This document shows, in pieces, positions 39,301 to 51,942 of a DNA stretch of 64,000 nt. The notes under the pieces were generated by a model. It saw only the letters and a program-made list of their open reading frames with translations. It did no database searches and had not been told where the DNA came from. Each line of letters opens with the position of its first letter. The first letter of the stretch is position 1. The translations under genes and the position numbers were made by a program. This stretch comes from Hyaloscypha bicolor E (Eukaryota > Ascomycota > Leotiomycetes > Helotiales > Hyaloscyphaceae), in the NCBI RefSeq assembly GCF_002865645.1, contig NW_020194555.1, forward strand, positions 496,001 through 560,000. Direction: 5' to 3'.

Positions 39301-41272
39301 TCAAAATATTGCTACTCTTGAACATGGTGAGCCTGTAAGAATCTTGGTATTTGGCGAGGTAAAGAACATACTCGTTTCGGCAGGCTCAAAATCTATTTGC
39401 GTATGGGACCTTGAGTCCAAATCCCGACTGCATGTGTTCGAAGCACCTCAGCAATGTATGGAGCTGTCGCTTGACGATGAAGACAGACTTCTCCTGGGAG
39501 CTTTGAAGGACCATCGCTTGAAATTTTGGGATCTCAACACTGGAGGCCCTCCAGAGGCGGTTGATTGGACCCGAGGCCTAGAAGCCATGACAATTCGACT
39601 TTATCGACGCCCAACTGCCGCCGCGTTTGGCATCGACTGCGGGCTCTTGGCGGTCATATATAAAGGTCAGGACATCTTGTTATGGCGCATTGCTTCTGAT
39701 GAGCTTTTAGCTCTCTATAGTCGGGAGTCTGGCATAATAGCTGAAAGCTTGGGAAGACCGTATGGCTCATCTGGAGTACGGTGCCTGATTTTTGGTAACG
39801 CGTCCAATGCACACCTCCTTGCATGTGCGTACACAGATGGAGAACTAGTGCTCTTTGATACCTCCACTGGTGAGGTCAAAAAACGGATTGTGGCATTTGC
39901 TCACGTTCTCGCCTGTTCGGCCGATGGCTGTATGTTAGCTACGGCTGACCCAGCTGGAACGATTCAACTTTTCAACTTGGAGACTTTGCAACTAATTTAT
40001 CGAATTAGTTCTGTTGAACCTGGAATCCAGAATCTTGCCTTCAGCCAAGACGGCCTGCGTCTGCTTGACATCAGAGGGTCGCGGTGCCGGGTTTGGGACT
40101 TGACTGATCTGGTCACGGAGGATTCGCAGCAAGAATTTAGAGGTGTTGCGGGTGATGCCAAAAGCCCACAAGGAACCTCTTCAACACTTTCTGAAAACGC
40201 GATCTTGATCACATCAATCGCATGTGACGACACTGGCGAAGCGTTCTTTGTCGGCAAAGAAGACGGCTCTGTTCACGTCTACGCTATTGATTCGGGCCTG
40301 CCTATTGGAGAGCTTTTCTGCCATGCCCACGGGGTTTCAATTGATTTCCTTCACTTTGAATACCAAAGCCAGACAATCATCAGCGTTGATGCATCAAGTA
40401 GGACCATGATCCATAGATTGATACGTCAAAGTCATTCTATGTCAGCGAATCAGGTCCTGTTTGACTATCGAACGCATGTGGCGGTGGGTCAAGTCGTCTG
40501 CCAACCTGGACTACAACGCATTCTTATCTGTTCGGCCAAGTCTGATATGCTTTGGTCTATATCATCGGATGACAATACCCTCCTGGCAACCACTTATTAC
40601 GAAGACCGTGAGCCATACCGGTGGACAAACCATCCACATAACCGTGATCAGCTTATTGTCATAACGCATCACAAGGCCCATATCCATGACTGGCAGACAT
40701 TACAGAGAATTACAGGAGAGAGTGGAATTGAATTAGAAGGGAAAATCATACCCGAACTTTCAATTCAATCAATCACGCCTTGCTTTGACGGCACAGTTCT
40801 CGCCACCATGTTCAGGGAGTCCAATCAACCAAATTCAAAATCGAAGCTCGTGCTCTGGAGCACATCTGATTTCACTGCCTTGTCGACTTCCGCAGTTCCG
40901 GTTCCAAGTTACCATGCTTTATCCGATGACGCTGAAGTCCTCATCGGAAATACTTGCGCTATATCTGGACAGTCGCAGCGCTTAGTCTTCCTGCATGGTA
41001 GCCAATGGGTCTGCGCTGCCGACAAGGAGACCGCCAAAACGAACCGTTTCGTGCGGTACTTTTTCTTCCCCGCAGATTGGCTGAGCACGAGGAATGACCT
41101 GGATTTGAGCATGAAAGTAACCAGGAATGGAGACCTGTTGCTCGTCAAGGATGACGAGGTCGCGGTCGTGAGGAGAGGACTACTTACGCCGGAGTTCGTG
41201 GAAGGTGGCGGAGGTAGTCTAGCGCCATCGACAAGGGTACTGGGGCTTGCGCGTAGAGCACCCACGAGTTGA
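36375..41272 (+). CDS. NOD-like receptor: SesB-like lipase / NACHT / WD40 (1567 aa)
   Basis: Two exons: 36375-36776 and 36971-41272. Frame continuity demands a GC..AG intron (AAG|GCACGT .. TTAATTAG). Residues 1-300 are a SesB-like alpha/beta hydrolase: VHGLGGGSRKTW at 58-69, nucleophile elbow GHSMGG with Ser143, ATPHRGSD near 176-183 and DHRGIC with His268. Then comes a NACHT NTPase: P-loop AKPATGKT at 366-373, Walker B YWVIDALDEC at 463-472, and the fungal IYHLIPPFCP linker near 835-844. From about 880 a WD40-type propeller follows (VWDL at 945, FWDL at 986 and further degenerate blades). Fungal STAND proteins of this build act in heterokaryon incompatibility or sensing of other organisms. 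Ligand sensing by the propeller would activate the hydrolase. Catalytic and nucleotide-binding residues are intact. Confidence 0.88.
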
Positions 41273-42105
41273 TTCTGATATCGCTAGCGATACCATGTTT
41301 TACGGTCTGATTCAAGCAAGCTTTGGTTCTCATGGGAGGGGCTCAAAAAATAGAAACAACAAGATCGGGGTTGGGGATTCTTATTGGATTTCGGGAGCAT
41401 AGCCTTGTTTTTTGGTCTCACGATTCTGGATACTGATGTTTATTTTCTCTCACATATGGCATTCTTGCCTGTATTTTTATTCTCTCATTGCTCGGAGTTA
41501 CTAGACAGAGCACCTCTTGCCGAGGTCCTAAAAGATCAAATTAGCAATGTATTAATCCGCGGGACTTGTTCAACTGCAAATGGCTACTGCTTTGTTTTTG
41601 TTTCACTGTACCACTATTCCAGTCTTGTAGAGGAGATTTGAGTGAGTGTGTCCTCGTCTGAAAAGTTAATAGTCATCCACGGACTGTACCCTCCGAGTTG
41701 TGCAAGGTACCTCGTCCCTAGATCAGGACATTCTCAACCATTATCCCACTCTCAGTATCTTAAGTGAATTATTTTACGAAGACTTAAAACAGTTTAAAGC
41801 ATATTAAGAAATCTATCTAATCAATTGCGCCTTATAGCTAGTTCTACTCTTAGTGCTTCGCTTTTAACCTAGCTACTTTGGTGGATGCTACTATTATTAA
41901 AAGAATAAGCGGTGTGTTTAGGACGCCCGCGCGCACGGTTTACCTGAGCTACAGAGTTAGAAGCATTATACGCTTTTTAGTCCTCTTGTTTGCAATTTTG
42001 ATTCTTTAATCTATAGCAGTGCCTACTTAATAATGTGCTCGGTAGCACGTGCAAAATATATCTACCTAAATATAGCACAGTGACTCTCTATATAGTGCTA
42101 TGAAA
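41273..42105. other. Intergenic region between convergent genes
   Basis: 3' flanks of the receptor gene and the oxidase gene. It is moderately A/T-rich from about 41740 to 42100, with no readable gene or bounded repeat. Confidence 0.5.
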
Positions 42106-43872
42106 CTAGTTGTTGAATGCCTTAAAGCAAGAGTCCTGAACATCAGACTCCTCCCAGCCGACACAGCGCCAGCAACGAAGCAGGCGATCAGGGTCGTAGC
42201 GGTTCTTGATCGCGAGGAGCGAGGCATAGTTTTCCTTGCCCCACCACGCCTCCTGCCAGCCGGGTGTGAAAGGGTTGGCTTCGTTCATGTAGGCGCCGCC
42301 GCCAGGAGTGATTGCCTCAAGTTGAGCAGTCTTGTTGTTGAGCCCCTCAACAGCTACCAGACGCTGTTCGAGTGTACTGTTCCAGGCCCAAGTAGAGCCT
42401 ATACCCAGCTCCCAGAGCGAGGAGTAGAAAGCAGGTGTAGTGGAAGTGGTGTTGTCGCCGTCTGGTTTATATACTGTTGGCATGGTGACGGGCACATACG
42501 GGCTGTTGCCAGCCGCAATAATGCCCTCCAGGAAGCCCATTAGAGCTTTGCGACCGTCTTCACTGTCAAGGACAGAGCGAGGAATCAGTCGGCTACCGGG
42601 GAGGCGGGTGTTCCCAACGGTTGCGGCGTTGGTGACGACATATTCCTCGTAGAAGCCGTAGAACGAGTCGAAGTGCTTGAAGACAACACTGCCGCCATGG
42701 CTGGTAGCGTAATCAGAAGCCTTCTTCATAGACTTTTTAGCCGCGTCCATCGATAGAATTGGGTTGACATAGATGAGGGAGCTTCCGGTGATGTGACCAC
42801 CCCAGCCAGCGTCAGCCCACGGTGCTGCCTCCTCGAGCATTATGGCCATCCACTCAAGCAGGGTCGTTGAGTTGGAGGTGAAGGCGATGTTGGCCGTGAC
42901 CATCGGGATGCGAGGCTCAACAAGATGGGTCGACTTCATGACGACGCCGAACGTGCCGCCGCCGCCGCCACGGAGAGCCCAGAAGAGGTCCTGGTTCTGG
43001 CAGGCGTTGGCGATGAGGTCTTGGCCGTTGGGAGTTACGACGTGGAACTCGAGGACACGGTCGACTCCGAGACCATACACGGGCGATAAGACGGAGTGAC
43101 CGGCAGTCTGGACCCAGCCTCCAGAAATTCCGACAGTCTCGGAGTAGGCACAAAGGATCGTCACGTTGTTCTCGTCAGCAAAGCCGTATGCCTGGTCGCA
43201 GTTGACACCAGCTCCGGTGGTGATGGCCAAGTACTTGTCACCCTCACCTGCGGAACAGCCCTCGGGGACGAAGGCATGGTGGTATTCGAGCTTCTGCAGG
43301 TGGCGAGTCCGCAGTGCCAGCGCGCCCTTCTGGCTGCTGTGGGACAGATAGTCATGGCCGCTGTTCTTGACGACGACGGGAGTCCCAGAGGACCGAGAGA
43401 AGCTGAAAGCGGCTTGGATGTCGCATACATCCATGACCTCGAGGTAGTGCGAAGGGATGTCGCCCTGTCTGCAGTCCTTGCCAACGTATGCCAAGGGATC
43501 CGCAGGGTTGGTATTGTCGAGGACGCACTGGTTGGTGGGGTCAGAAGAACACATCGAATCCTGATAGTTCATATAGGCGCCAGGGTACTCCGTGAGGAAC
43601 GTCGGCGACGCATAGTTATCCTGGACGGCCTGGCAAGCAGCCGCGTCAGGCTCGACAGCCCGTCCTTCATAGCTGGAGAAGCACGGTAGTGAGAACGGCG
43701 CGTTGACATGAATGCGACCGTTAACGCTGTTGTTGAGGGCATCGAGCGACTTGATACTGTTGGCGTCGCCACAATCTGCCGCGTGGCTGGCGATCGGAGA
43801 AAGCGCAGCCAATAGGAGAAGCGCCATGCAATTGCGGCCAGCCATCCGGAACATTACAGCTGAAGAAGCCAT
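42106..43872 (-). CDS. Secreted FAD-linked oxidoreductase, berberine-bridge-enzyme type
   Basis: A single uninterrupted minus-strand frame. It opens at an ATG at 43941, but the in-frame ATG at 43872 (24th codon) is the better start. It gives a signal peptide: Met-Ala-rich start, LLLLAALSPI core, cleavage near ASHA|ADC. The protein then has 588 residues. The PCMH-type FAD domain shows KNSGHDYLS, whose His is the usual covalent flavin ligand, GISGGWVQTAGHS and WALRGGGGGTFGVV. The C-terminal BBE segment ends with YDPDRLLRCWRCVGWEES. Such secreted or vacuolar enzymes oxidise sugars, phenolics or alkaloid/polyketide intermediates with O2; the substrate cannot be told. It could belong to secondary metabolism with the methyltransferase and P450 downstream, but a transposon lies between them. 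Confidence 0.87.
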   Translation of the reverse strand: MASSAVMFRMAGRNCMALLLLAALSPIASHAADCGDANSIKSLDALNNSVNGRIHVNAPFSLPCFSSYEGRAVEPDAAACQAVQDNYASPTFLTEYPGAYMNYQDSMCSSDPTNQCVLDNTNPADPLAYVGKDCRQGDIPSHYLEVMDVCDIQAAFSFSRSSGTPVVVKNSGHDYLSHSSQKGALALRTRHLQKLEYHHAFVPEGCSAGEGDKYLAITTGAGVNCDQAYGFADENNVTILCAYSETVGISGGWVQTAGHSVLSPVYGLGVDRVLEFHVVTPNGQDLIANACQNQDLFWALRGGGGGTFGVVMKSTHLVEPRIPMVTANIAFTSNSTTLLEWMAIMLEEAAPWADAGWGGHITGSSLIYVNPILSMDAAKKSMKKASDYATSHGGSVVFKHFDSFYGFYEEYVVTNAATVGNTRLPGSRLIPRSVLDSEDGRKALMGFLEGIIAAGNSPYVPVTMPTVYKPDGDNTTSTTPAFYSSLWELGIGSTWAWNSTLEQRLVAVEGLNNKTAQLEAITPGGGAYMNEANPFTPGWQEAWWGKENYASLLAIKNRYDPDRLLRCWRCVGWEESDVQDSCFKAFNN

Positions 43873-44679
43873 ATGCTCTCGTGTCTGAGATGGTGTGGGG
43901 GGAATGAACGTGCGAAAATCAGTCCCAGGAGCAAGAGGCATCGCTCGGTTTTTGTTTGCATTGATTCCCCCCTCCCGGGGTGCCGGGATTTGCTATTGAC
44001 GGCGTCTGCGCGCCCCTGGGAAAATGTCCAGTTTACGAATAGCGACTCCTGGTGCGCTCGCGAATTCTGTGGGAATGTCTCCGACCCGTTGGCGAGGTAA
44101 TTATTGCGATGGGAGCAATTTTGGAGGTGCAAACCGATATTATTAATGATTGGCAAGGCCTAAATAACTAAGATATAGGCAGAGTGAAGTGAAAAACGAG
44201 AGAGAGGAGAGTGTAAAGCCTCGTTCTTATGCCCATTAGATCTAGCAGTGTAGGTGTTCAAAATCACTATTCTCCGTATATTACAAATCAGGTAAGGTGT
44301 GCATTACGAATCAGCTAATTAATCAAATGACGAACTATATTAGTGGGCATTAATAAGCTCCGCAAGTAACGCACAACAAATAAGAATAAAAATAACTAAA
44401 ACCTAGTACTTAAAGGAATAATAGGCTACTCATGCTAGTATACTACTAACTCAATAGTATAAACATCAAAATTATAATTATTTATATTATATAATAGTAA
44501 TGTCAGGCGTAATTATAATATTCAAGTTATTAATTACGTATTGGATAACATGTTACAAAAAATTATATATGCTTTAAGCATAAATCAAGTAAATAACGAC
44601 CTTGTTGCGATAGATCCACGGCCGGTTACATAACAAGTTAGTTCTTCGACAGCCTTCTCCATCGTCTCCTCTCTCAAAT
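43873..44679. other. Oxidase 5' region and intergenic DNA
   Basis: Upstream of the oxidase the DNA is normal to about 44150, then A/T-rich to about 44640. No gene was found. The 43873-43941 segment extends the oxidase frame but would bury the signal peptide. Confidence 0.45.
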
Positions 44680-45687
44680 ATGCAGCACATTCAAGTCTTA
44701 CCCCTATTTTGTTTAACTGGCGGCCTTCTTGTGCCCGCCGTTGCTGCAGCACGTGGATCAAAAGCGAAAGAGGGAGCGATTGCAGGTGATCCAAACTACG
44801 CGTTTCGATCCGGGGTAAGCTACTTGTAGCTTATGTGGTGTTAAAGGTCAGGCTGAATATCTCTCCGGATTGTTACGTTGACTCGGAAGGAGGGTTGAGG
44901 ATCGGTCGTGGTGAGGCTATGATTAATAGCATAGAACATTCCTTTTCTGTTGCAATGTTTTGGAGGTTGACGACTTGATTTCTCAGCTCACGCGGGGTAA
45001 GCACTCTATATATACATCCAGTATATAAACTACCGTGTACCAGCGTACACCTAGTTCCAACATTTTCGAAGCCATGCGGGGATCAGGTGAGTCAATTCCC
45101 CTTCGGCAGGCTTGTGGTGTTTGGGGCTCGTCCTGTATCTAGTTTTCGGGGACATTCATAAAGCGAACACGTTGTATTGTACATGGAGCTTTGTTCATTC
45201 GCAGGTTGCATGTAATGACACACGCGACAACCCTAACTTACGTATAACAGAGAATATGCCTTACACGGATTATATTAAAGGGGGTTAAGCTTTACGAGAA
45301 TCTTGAGTCAATAGCAAAAGCTATTTTGAACTTTGTCTAGGCCCCTCTTCCTCCACTAGTGAATGTCATTTTATGTCATGCTACGTCTCTCTGCCTTGTT
45401 TTCCTTTAAACCGCCGCTTATTTACATAATGGCAGGATCAGTTGTAGAATGTTCGATTTCGAAAGCTCAACGGCTGGGTTATATAGACAGTGGTAAGATT
45501 CTTGAATATATTCAATTCATTTCCGTACAGGTGTCTTGATTTACCCAAGGCGTTAGACAAATTGACCGGAGACAGGCCTGACCTGAGAGTTATTATCATA
45601 TTCGATAGCGCAGGACAGGAGGCATGGCCCTTCTTTAGCCTCACCCAGTGTGTTAAAAAAATAATTAAGGTAATTAATTATATTTAA
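44680..45687 (+). CDS. Candidate small secreted Cys-containing protein, exons partly resolved
   Basis: The first exon, 44680-44814, encodes a signal peptide (MQHIQVLPLFCLTGG, LLVPAVAAA) plus a short mature part ending NYAFRSG before a GTAAGC donor. Near the end, 45436-45492 and 45531-45687 join across a GTAAGA..TACAG intron in one frame. They read SCRMFDFESSTAGLYRQW then CLDLPKALDKLTGDRPDL and FDSAGQEAWPFFSLTQC, a convincing coding stretch with paired Cys. Several short exon-like pieces between (for example about 45206-45290, CNDTRDNPNL) have splice signals. I could not join all phases, so the middle is unresolved or the gene is broken. No family was recognised. A small secreted protein or effector is an inference from the signal peptide, size and transposon-rich position. 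Confidence 0.38.
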
Positions 45688-46066
45688 TTAAATCAAGTAA
45701 ATAATTAATTACAATTTGTTTATTAACTTTCTAAAAAAAAAAAAATTATTAGAAAAATTATAATTACATATAGTTAATTATTTCTAATTATCACGTGAAA
45801 TCCATATAAAAGTTATATAAGTAATAAATTCTCTTCTTTTTCTTTAAATAATATATGACTAAAGCATAAAGAGAGTAAATATTAATTGATTTCCAAAGAA
45901 GAAAGAAGGAGAACAAGGTAATATATATGTGAATTATTTGCTCTGGATATTATATAACCGTACTCACGTAACTAGAGAAGTCAAAACCCCTATTATAGTA
46001 CTTATTTACAAAGATAAGTAAAGCGAGTAAAGGCGGGATACTAGCTATTAAGCCTATAATAATAAT
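45688..46066. other. A/T-rich flank of Gypsy-B copy 1
   Basis: Low-complexity DNA containing an ATCACGTGAA site near 45790. No gene. It is the pre-insertion sequence that continues after 52207 on the far side of the transposon. Confidence 0.45.
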
Positions 46067-46071
46067 AAGGC

Positions 46072-46331
46072 TATTATGGTTATTATAATATATGGTACTA
46101 GTAGGGGTTAGACTAGAGCTAGAAAGGCATCTGGTATCTGAGCGAGGCATCTATAGTTACCTAATTATTACATGTAACCCCGAGCTTAAGCTAGTATGTG
46201 GGCCCGTATATAGCTTGTAATTATTTAGATCCGAGGCTTCTTTGAGATCCTCTTCTCTCTTTAGCTTTAAATTATTAAAATAGAGATAGTCTAACCATAC
46301 CTTCCAGGCCCTAGATCTTATACTCGTAATA
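46072..46331 (+). repeat. Gypsy-B copy 1, 5' LTR (more mutated)
   Basis: 260 bp. Compared with its partner it has T for C or A for G at many positions, for example GTATGTGG against GCACGTGG and CATACC against CACGCC. Confidence 0.92.
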
Positions 46332-49300
46332 TAATTCAAAGCTCTTCTATTTCTTAATTCTATAGAGGATTTAAATAATACCTACCCGATCGGTTTTTAA
46401 TAAGTATAGATATAATATACCATAGCTACTCCTATACTAGTTAACTAATATTAGAATAAAAGAAAGCCCTAGAATAACTAGATAAGAAAGCCCTGGACTA
46501 GCCAGGTAAGCGGATAGGCTAGTAATCTTATTACTAAATAAAGACCTATAAGAAAGCAAGTTCCAGAATAACTAGGCAAGTTAGAAGAAGCTATAATATA
46601 AGATACTACTAGTATATTACTAGAAAATAGACCAGAGCCTCTTATTAAGTCTCTTAAAAAGTCTAAATATTTTATTAATACTAATAGTAAGAGAGATACT
46701 TTCTTTTAGAGAGCTAAGAAAGAAGAAGAACCTGCTCTATTAAAAGCGGACTTCCAAGAGTTATTCTAAAGCCCAGAGGCTTTATATAAGGAAATTATTA
46801 AGCTAATTCTAAAGATATATAATATTCTTGCCTATAGCAAGAATTATTATAATTAGCTAAGAGAAACCAAATAAGTCCTATAAAAGAATAAAGCTATTAT
46901 TAAAAAGCTTATTATATAGCCTATAGAAATAACCGGTTTTCCTGCTCTAGAAAGTAAATATTTAATTAAATTCCCTAATTCTCTTATCTTTAAAGATATA
47001 ACTAAGAATAGTATTACTTTTAATAATTAGTTAGTTTAGATTAAGAATAAGCTTTATAGTAACTCTAATACTTACTAGATAAAGAACCTTAAGATTATTT
47101 ATATTTCCGGCTATATAAATAGCTATATCCTTATATTAATTTTCTTTTACCTAAACTAAAATAATTAATATATATATATAAGATTATTAGAGAACTATAT
47201 ACTTACTTAGAAAAGCTATATAGTAACCTAAATAAGGAATATAATACTTAGTAAGCTTTTAAAAAGCTATTTATAAAAAAGAATTAGATCTTTTAGGAAT
47301 TCTATATTTTATTTCTAAAATATATAATAAACAGAAATATTAACTCATAAAACCTTAAGAATAACCTAAATAATAAGCTTACCTAGAAGCTCTAAAAGGC
47401 TATAGCTATATACTATAATAACCCGGCTATTTATATTATAGAGTTTATATAATATTATATTATAAATAACTAGTAGATCCGAGCTTATTATAAAAAGAAA
47501 GACTAGGTATTTAAGAAAGCTAATAAAGATATAAATAAGCCAAGTTTAGGAAGTACTTCTTATATAAAGCCCGCTTCCAAAACTCTAGTAATAAATAAGC
47601 CTATTACCCTAAAGCCCGAATTCTTAGATCTCAAATACTATAATTATAATAGATTTAGTTATATATCTAGAAGCTATCTAGAGCCTAAGACTAAATATAT
47701 AAAATAAGTCTTAGTAACTAAGCTAGTAGTACTTACTATAAATAAGCTATCTAAAGATATAAAATAGGGAAATAAGAACTTCTAAAAAAAGTTTTCTTTT
47801 TAGGGCTATATTATATAAATATAATAAAAGTTAATTTAAGCTAGCTATTAGGAAATAAAGTATTTATACTTTCTTATATAATTAATAATAATAAATTAGA
47901 TATTAAGACTTCTTTTTTTATTAATACCGGAGTAAATAGATATATTTTTATTAATTTCAAATTTATAAGAATAATTAAATAATTTCTAGATATTAAGCCT
48001 ATTTAATTAGTATTATCCTATAATATAAAAAAGTTTAATAATAAATAGGCCGTGCCTATTACTTACTATATTAAGCTTATATTCTTAATTAATAGATAGA
48101 AAGTCCTAGTACCTATACTAGTTATAGGACTAGGAAAATATAATATGATTTTGGAATAATAGTAATTTATAAGTACTAGTATCCTAATTAATTATAAGAA
48201 TAAAAGATTAATCTGGCTAGATAATTAGCCTAGAAAGAAGAATTAGAATAAGGTCCTAACTATTATATATAAGAACTTGGAATCTGGGAAAAGTAACTAG
48301 TATTAAGAAAATATAAATAAAAGAAATAAAGCTATAATTATAGATAAGTTCTAGAGACCTTAGTTTATAAAGAGAAAATCCTCTTATTCTCTTTCTAATC
48401 CTGGCTTAGAAAGCCATATATAGTAAAAGAATTAAGCTTAATACTATAGAGAAATATAGATAGCCTTAAGAAATATAAAAGTTTCTCCTAAGCTAGAAAT
48501 AGGGATATTAAAATCATACTATTTAAAGAAAAGCTATAAGAGCTAGTTAAGGCCTATAATTAATATTATAGGTATCTCGCCGGCCGCTTTCTAGATAAAC
48601 CTATAAAAAAAGGAAAACCTTTTCTTTATAATATTATTTTTCGAGATTAATAAAAAGCTAGAATTATAGTAAGAGAATAAGTTTATTCCGGGCAAATAAT
48701 AGCTAGGAGAAATAGAGCTATAATAGCTAGTAAGAGTTTTATTAGAGAAGTTTAAGGAATTTATAAATATTTTCTTAAAAGAAGTATTAAATATCTTATT
48801 TCTATATTAATTATATAACTATAAGATTTAGATAAATAATCCCAAAGGCCCAGAAAGCCTAGGGTATTTCCTGCTTTATTAATAATTAACTTACAAGCTA
48901 TAAGAAATCAAGTATTTCTTTAAAAAGAACCTTTAATAGGGCTTTATTAAGCCAAGCTAGTTTCTTTTCATATTCCTGATTTTTTTTATAAAGAAGGCTA
49001 ATAGAGCTCTCTAATTCTATATTAATTATTATAAGCTAAATAACTTAATATAAAAGAATTATTATTCTCTTTTCCTTATTTATAAGATCCTTATATAACT
49101 AGCTTAAGCCAAGGTCTATATAAAGCTAGATATTTAATAAGTATTTTATTAGATCCAAATAAACCCAGAATTAGAAGAACTTATAATATTCCGTATGAAA
49201 TATAGGGCCTATAAATATAAAGTCTTTTAGGAAGGCCTAACTAATAGCCCTATTATATATTAGAAATATATAAATAATATCCTCTTTAATTACCTTAATA

Positions 49301-51942
49301 TCTTTTATATAGCTTATTTAGATAATATCTTAATTTATTTAAATAATTCCCTAAAATATAAAGACTATATATAAAAGATTCTTTAGTAATTACAAGATAC
49401 TAGCCTCTAAATAAATATTAAGAAATTAGAGTTTAAGATTACTTATATGAAATATCTAGGCTTTATTATTTTTACTAGAGGTATTAAAATAGACCTAAAT
49501 AAGATAGTAGTTATTAAGAACTAGTAATTACTAAAGATAATTAAAGAAATATAAGGCTTTCTGGGTTTTTATAACTTTTATTAGTACTTTATTATAAAAT
49601 ATAGCCATATAATAAAGCCCCTAATAGCTCTAATATATAAGAGAGTTCTATTTAAGTAAATAAACTAGTATTAAAAAGGTTTTACTAAGCTAAAGCAAGC
49701 TATATTCTCGGTACTAATTCTATATTACTATAATCCGAACCTTCCTATTATAATTAAAACAAATATATTAAATAAAGTTATAGCTAGTATTTTCTTATAG
49801 TAAGACCCCTGGATAGAACTCTAATACCCGGTAATATTCTTTTCTAAGACTATATAATTAATAGAACTAAACTATAATATTTATAATAAAAAAATACTTA
49901 TTATTATTTTTTCCTTAACTAAATAGTAAGCGGAACTAGAAGGCCTATAGAAAGTACTCTTTATAATTTACTTAGATTACTAAGCTCTCGAGTACTTTAT
50001 AACTATAAAGAAGCTCTTAGTAAAATAAGCTTATTAGGTAAAATATCTTTCCCGCTATTATTTTAAGCTTATATATTAGGCAGGTAAGTTAAATAAATAA
50101 GCAAATACCCTAAATAGGAAATATAAGAATATAGCTATTTAGAATAAGGTAATAGTAGCCTATTAGACCCAAATCCTCCTCTTATAATAAAAGATTAATA
50201 ATAATATTATACGGGATCTCTAGTTAGCCCTAATTAAGGCCTTAGTAAGCCTAGCTCAGGAAGAAACCTAGTATAATAATATCTAGCTAGTAAATAAGCT
50301 ATTAAGTAAGAACCGAGAATTACTAAAGCTAGAAGAGCTATAAGATAAGGCAAGAAATAAGAAAAAAAACACTTAAATACTATAAGATAGCCTTCTTTTA
50401 TAATATAGCAAACTATTTATATCTAATAATATAATAATATTCGAGATATCCTTATATATTACTCTTATTTAGGAGATATATATATAGCCTCTAATAGGAT
50501 ATCTAGAATAAGCCAAGCTTTAATAGCTTCTTTAAGCCTATTATTACTAGCTAGGCCAAGATATAAATATTAATTAGTATAGAAATAACTATTATATTTA
50601 CTAATAATCTTATATTTCTAGAAATAAAAAGCCAGGGCTCTTATATTTATTACTAGTTCCTAACTACTTCTAGTAATATATATTAGTAGATTTTAAGAAA
50701 TACCTAAAAAGTAGAAATAAGTATAATATAGTAGTAATTTTTATTAATTACCTAGACAAGCGCCCTATTATAATTCCTATCCGAGATATAGTAATAGCTA
50801 AAGAATTAGTACTTCTATTTCTTACTTATATAGTTTACTAAGTTAGTATTCCGGAAACTATAGTATCTAATTAAGGCCCCTAGTTTATATTAGATTTCTA
50901 AAGCAAGTTCTATAAATATATTAGTATAAAGCTCAAGTTATTAACTACTAATTATTCCTAAACTAATAGCTAGATAGAGATTATTAACTAGTACTTTAAC
51001 TAATAATTATATCCCTATATAAATTATTACTAGGATAATTAGGACAAATAAGTAATAATAATTAACTACTAGTAAGTAGCTCTAGTTTATAAGACTATAG
51101 GCCAATTCCTGTTTCTTATAGAAAAAGGCTATAAACCGCAAATATTATTTAATTAAGAAACTCAAGTATAATTAGATACCCTAAAAAAAGAGTTAAATAA
51201 ATAGGAAGCAAAGGCTCTAGTAATATGGCTTTATGAATTATAGTAAAAGATATAAAAGAATATAATACAAATATAAGAATATTATACTATTTAAGCTAAT
51301 AAGTACTACTAACTAGTAAACTTTAGAATAAGAGATAAGATATGAATTATTACTAAGTACTAGAAGAATAATTATCTGAGCTATAAGCTAGCTTACTAAA
51401 TAAAAGAACTATATAAAATTCTAGAATAAATAAAATATTTCTTTAGGCTCAAGCTTCCGAAATTAATAAGAATATATCTGGTATTTTATATAAAGAAGCT
51501 ATATAAAAATCTAGGTAATTCTTTTCCTGGATAAGTAAATCCGGAGCCTCTACTATTAGAACTATAAAACAGGGAAACGAAATACGAAGTTCAAGAGATA
51601 TAAGTAATAAAACTACTTTATAAGAAGCTAAAGTACTAAGTTTAGTAAAAAGAATAGGACCCAGATCCGGAGTAATATCCTGCTTTCTTATTAAGTAATA
51701 GCGTCCTAGCTCTTTAGAGTTTCTATAATAAGAACCCCGAATAGCCAGGACCGCCCCAGAATCTCTCCTATTAGTTAGACTATACTAAGAATAATATACT
51801 ACCGGAACTGCATAATACGGACAGAAATCCTTTAAAGTCACGTGCAAAAGGCCCTGGCCTTTAACATGTGACCTGCGACTTAGAAATTTAATAGGGACTC
51901 TTTCGAAGCTCGGGGATAAGCTTATTTCGAGGGAGGGAGTAA

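Noticed and set aside
43096..43689. 197-codon plus-strand frame antisense to the oxidase gene
   Set aside because: A shadow of the GC-rich third positions of the oxidase coding strand; no motif.
44230..44355. Possible small inverted repeat (TATGCCCATTAG .. TTAGTGGGCATT)
   Set aside because: The arms are short and imperfect, with no target duplication that I could define.
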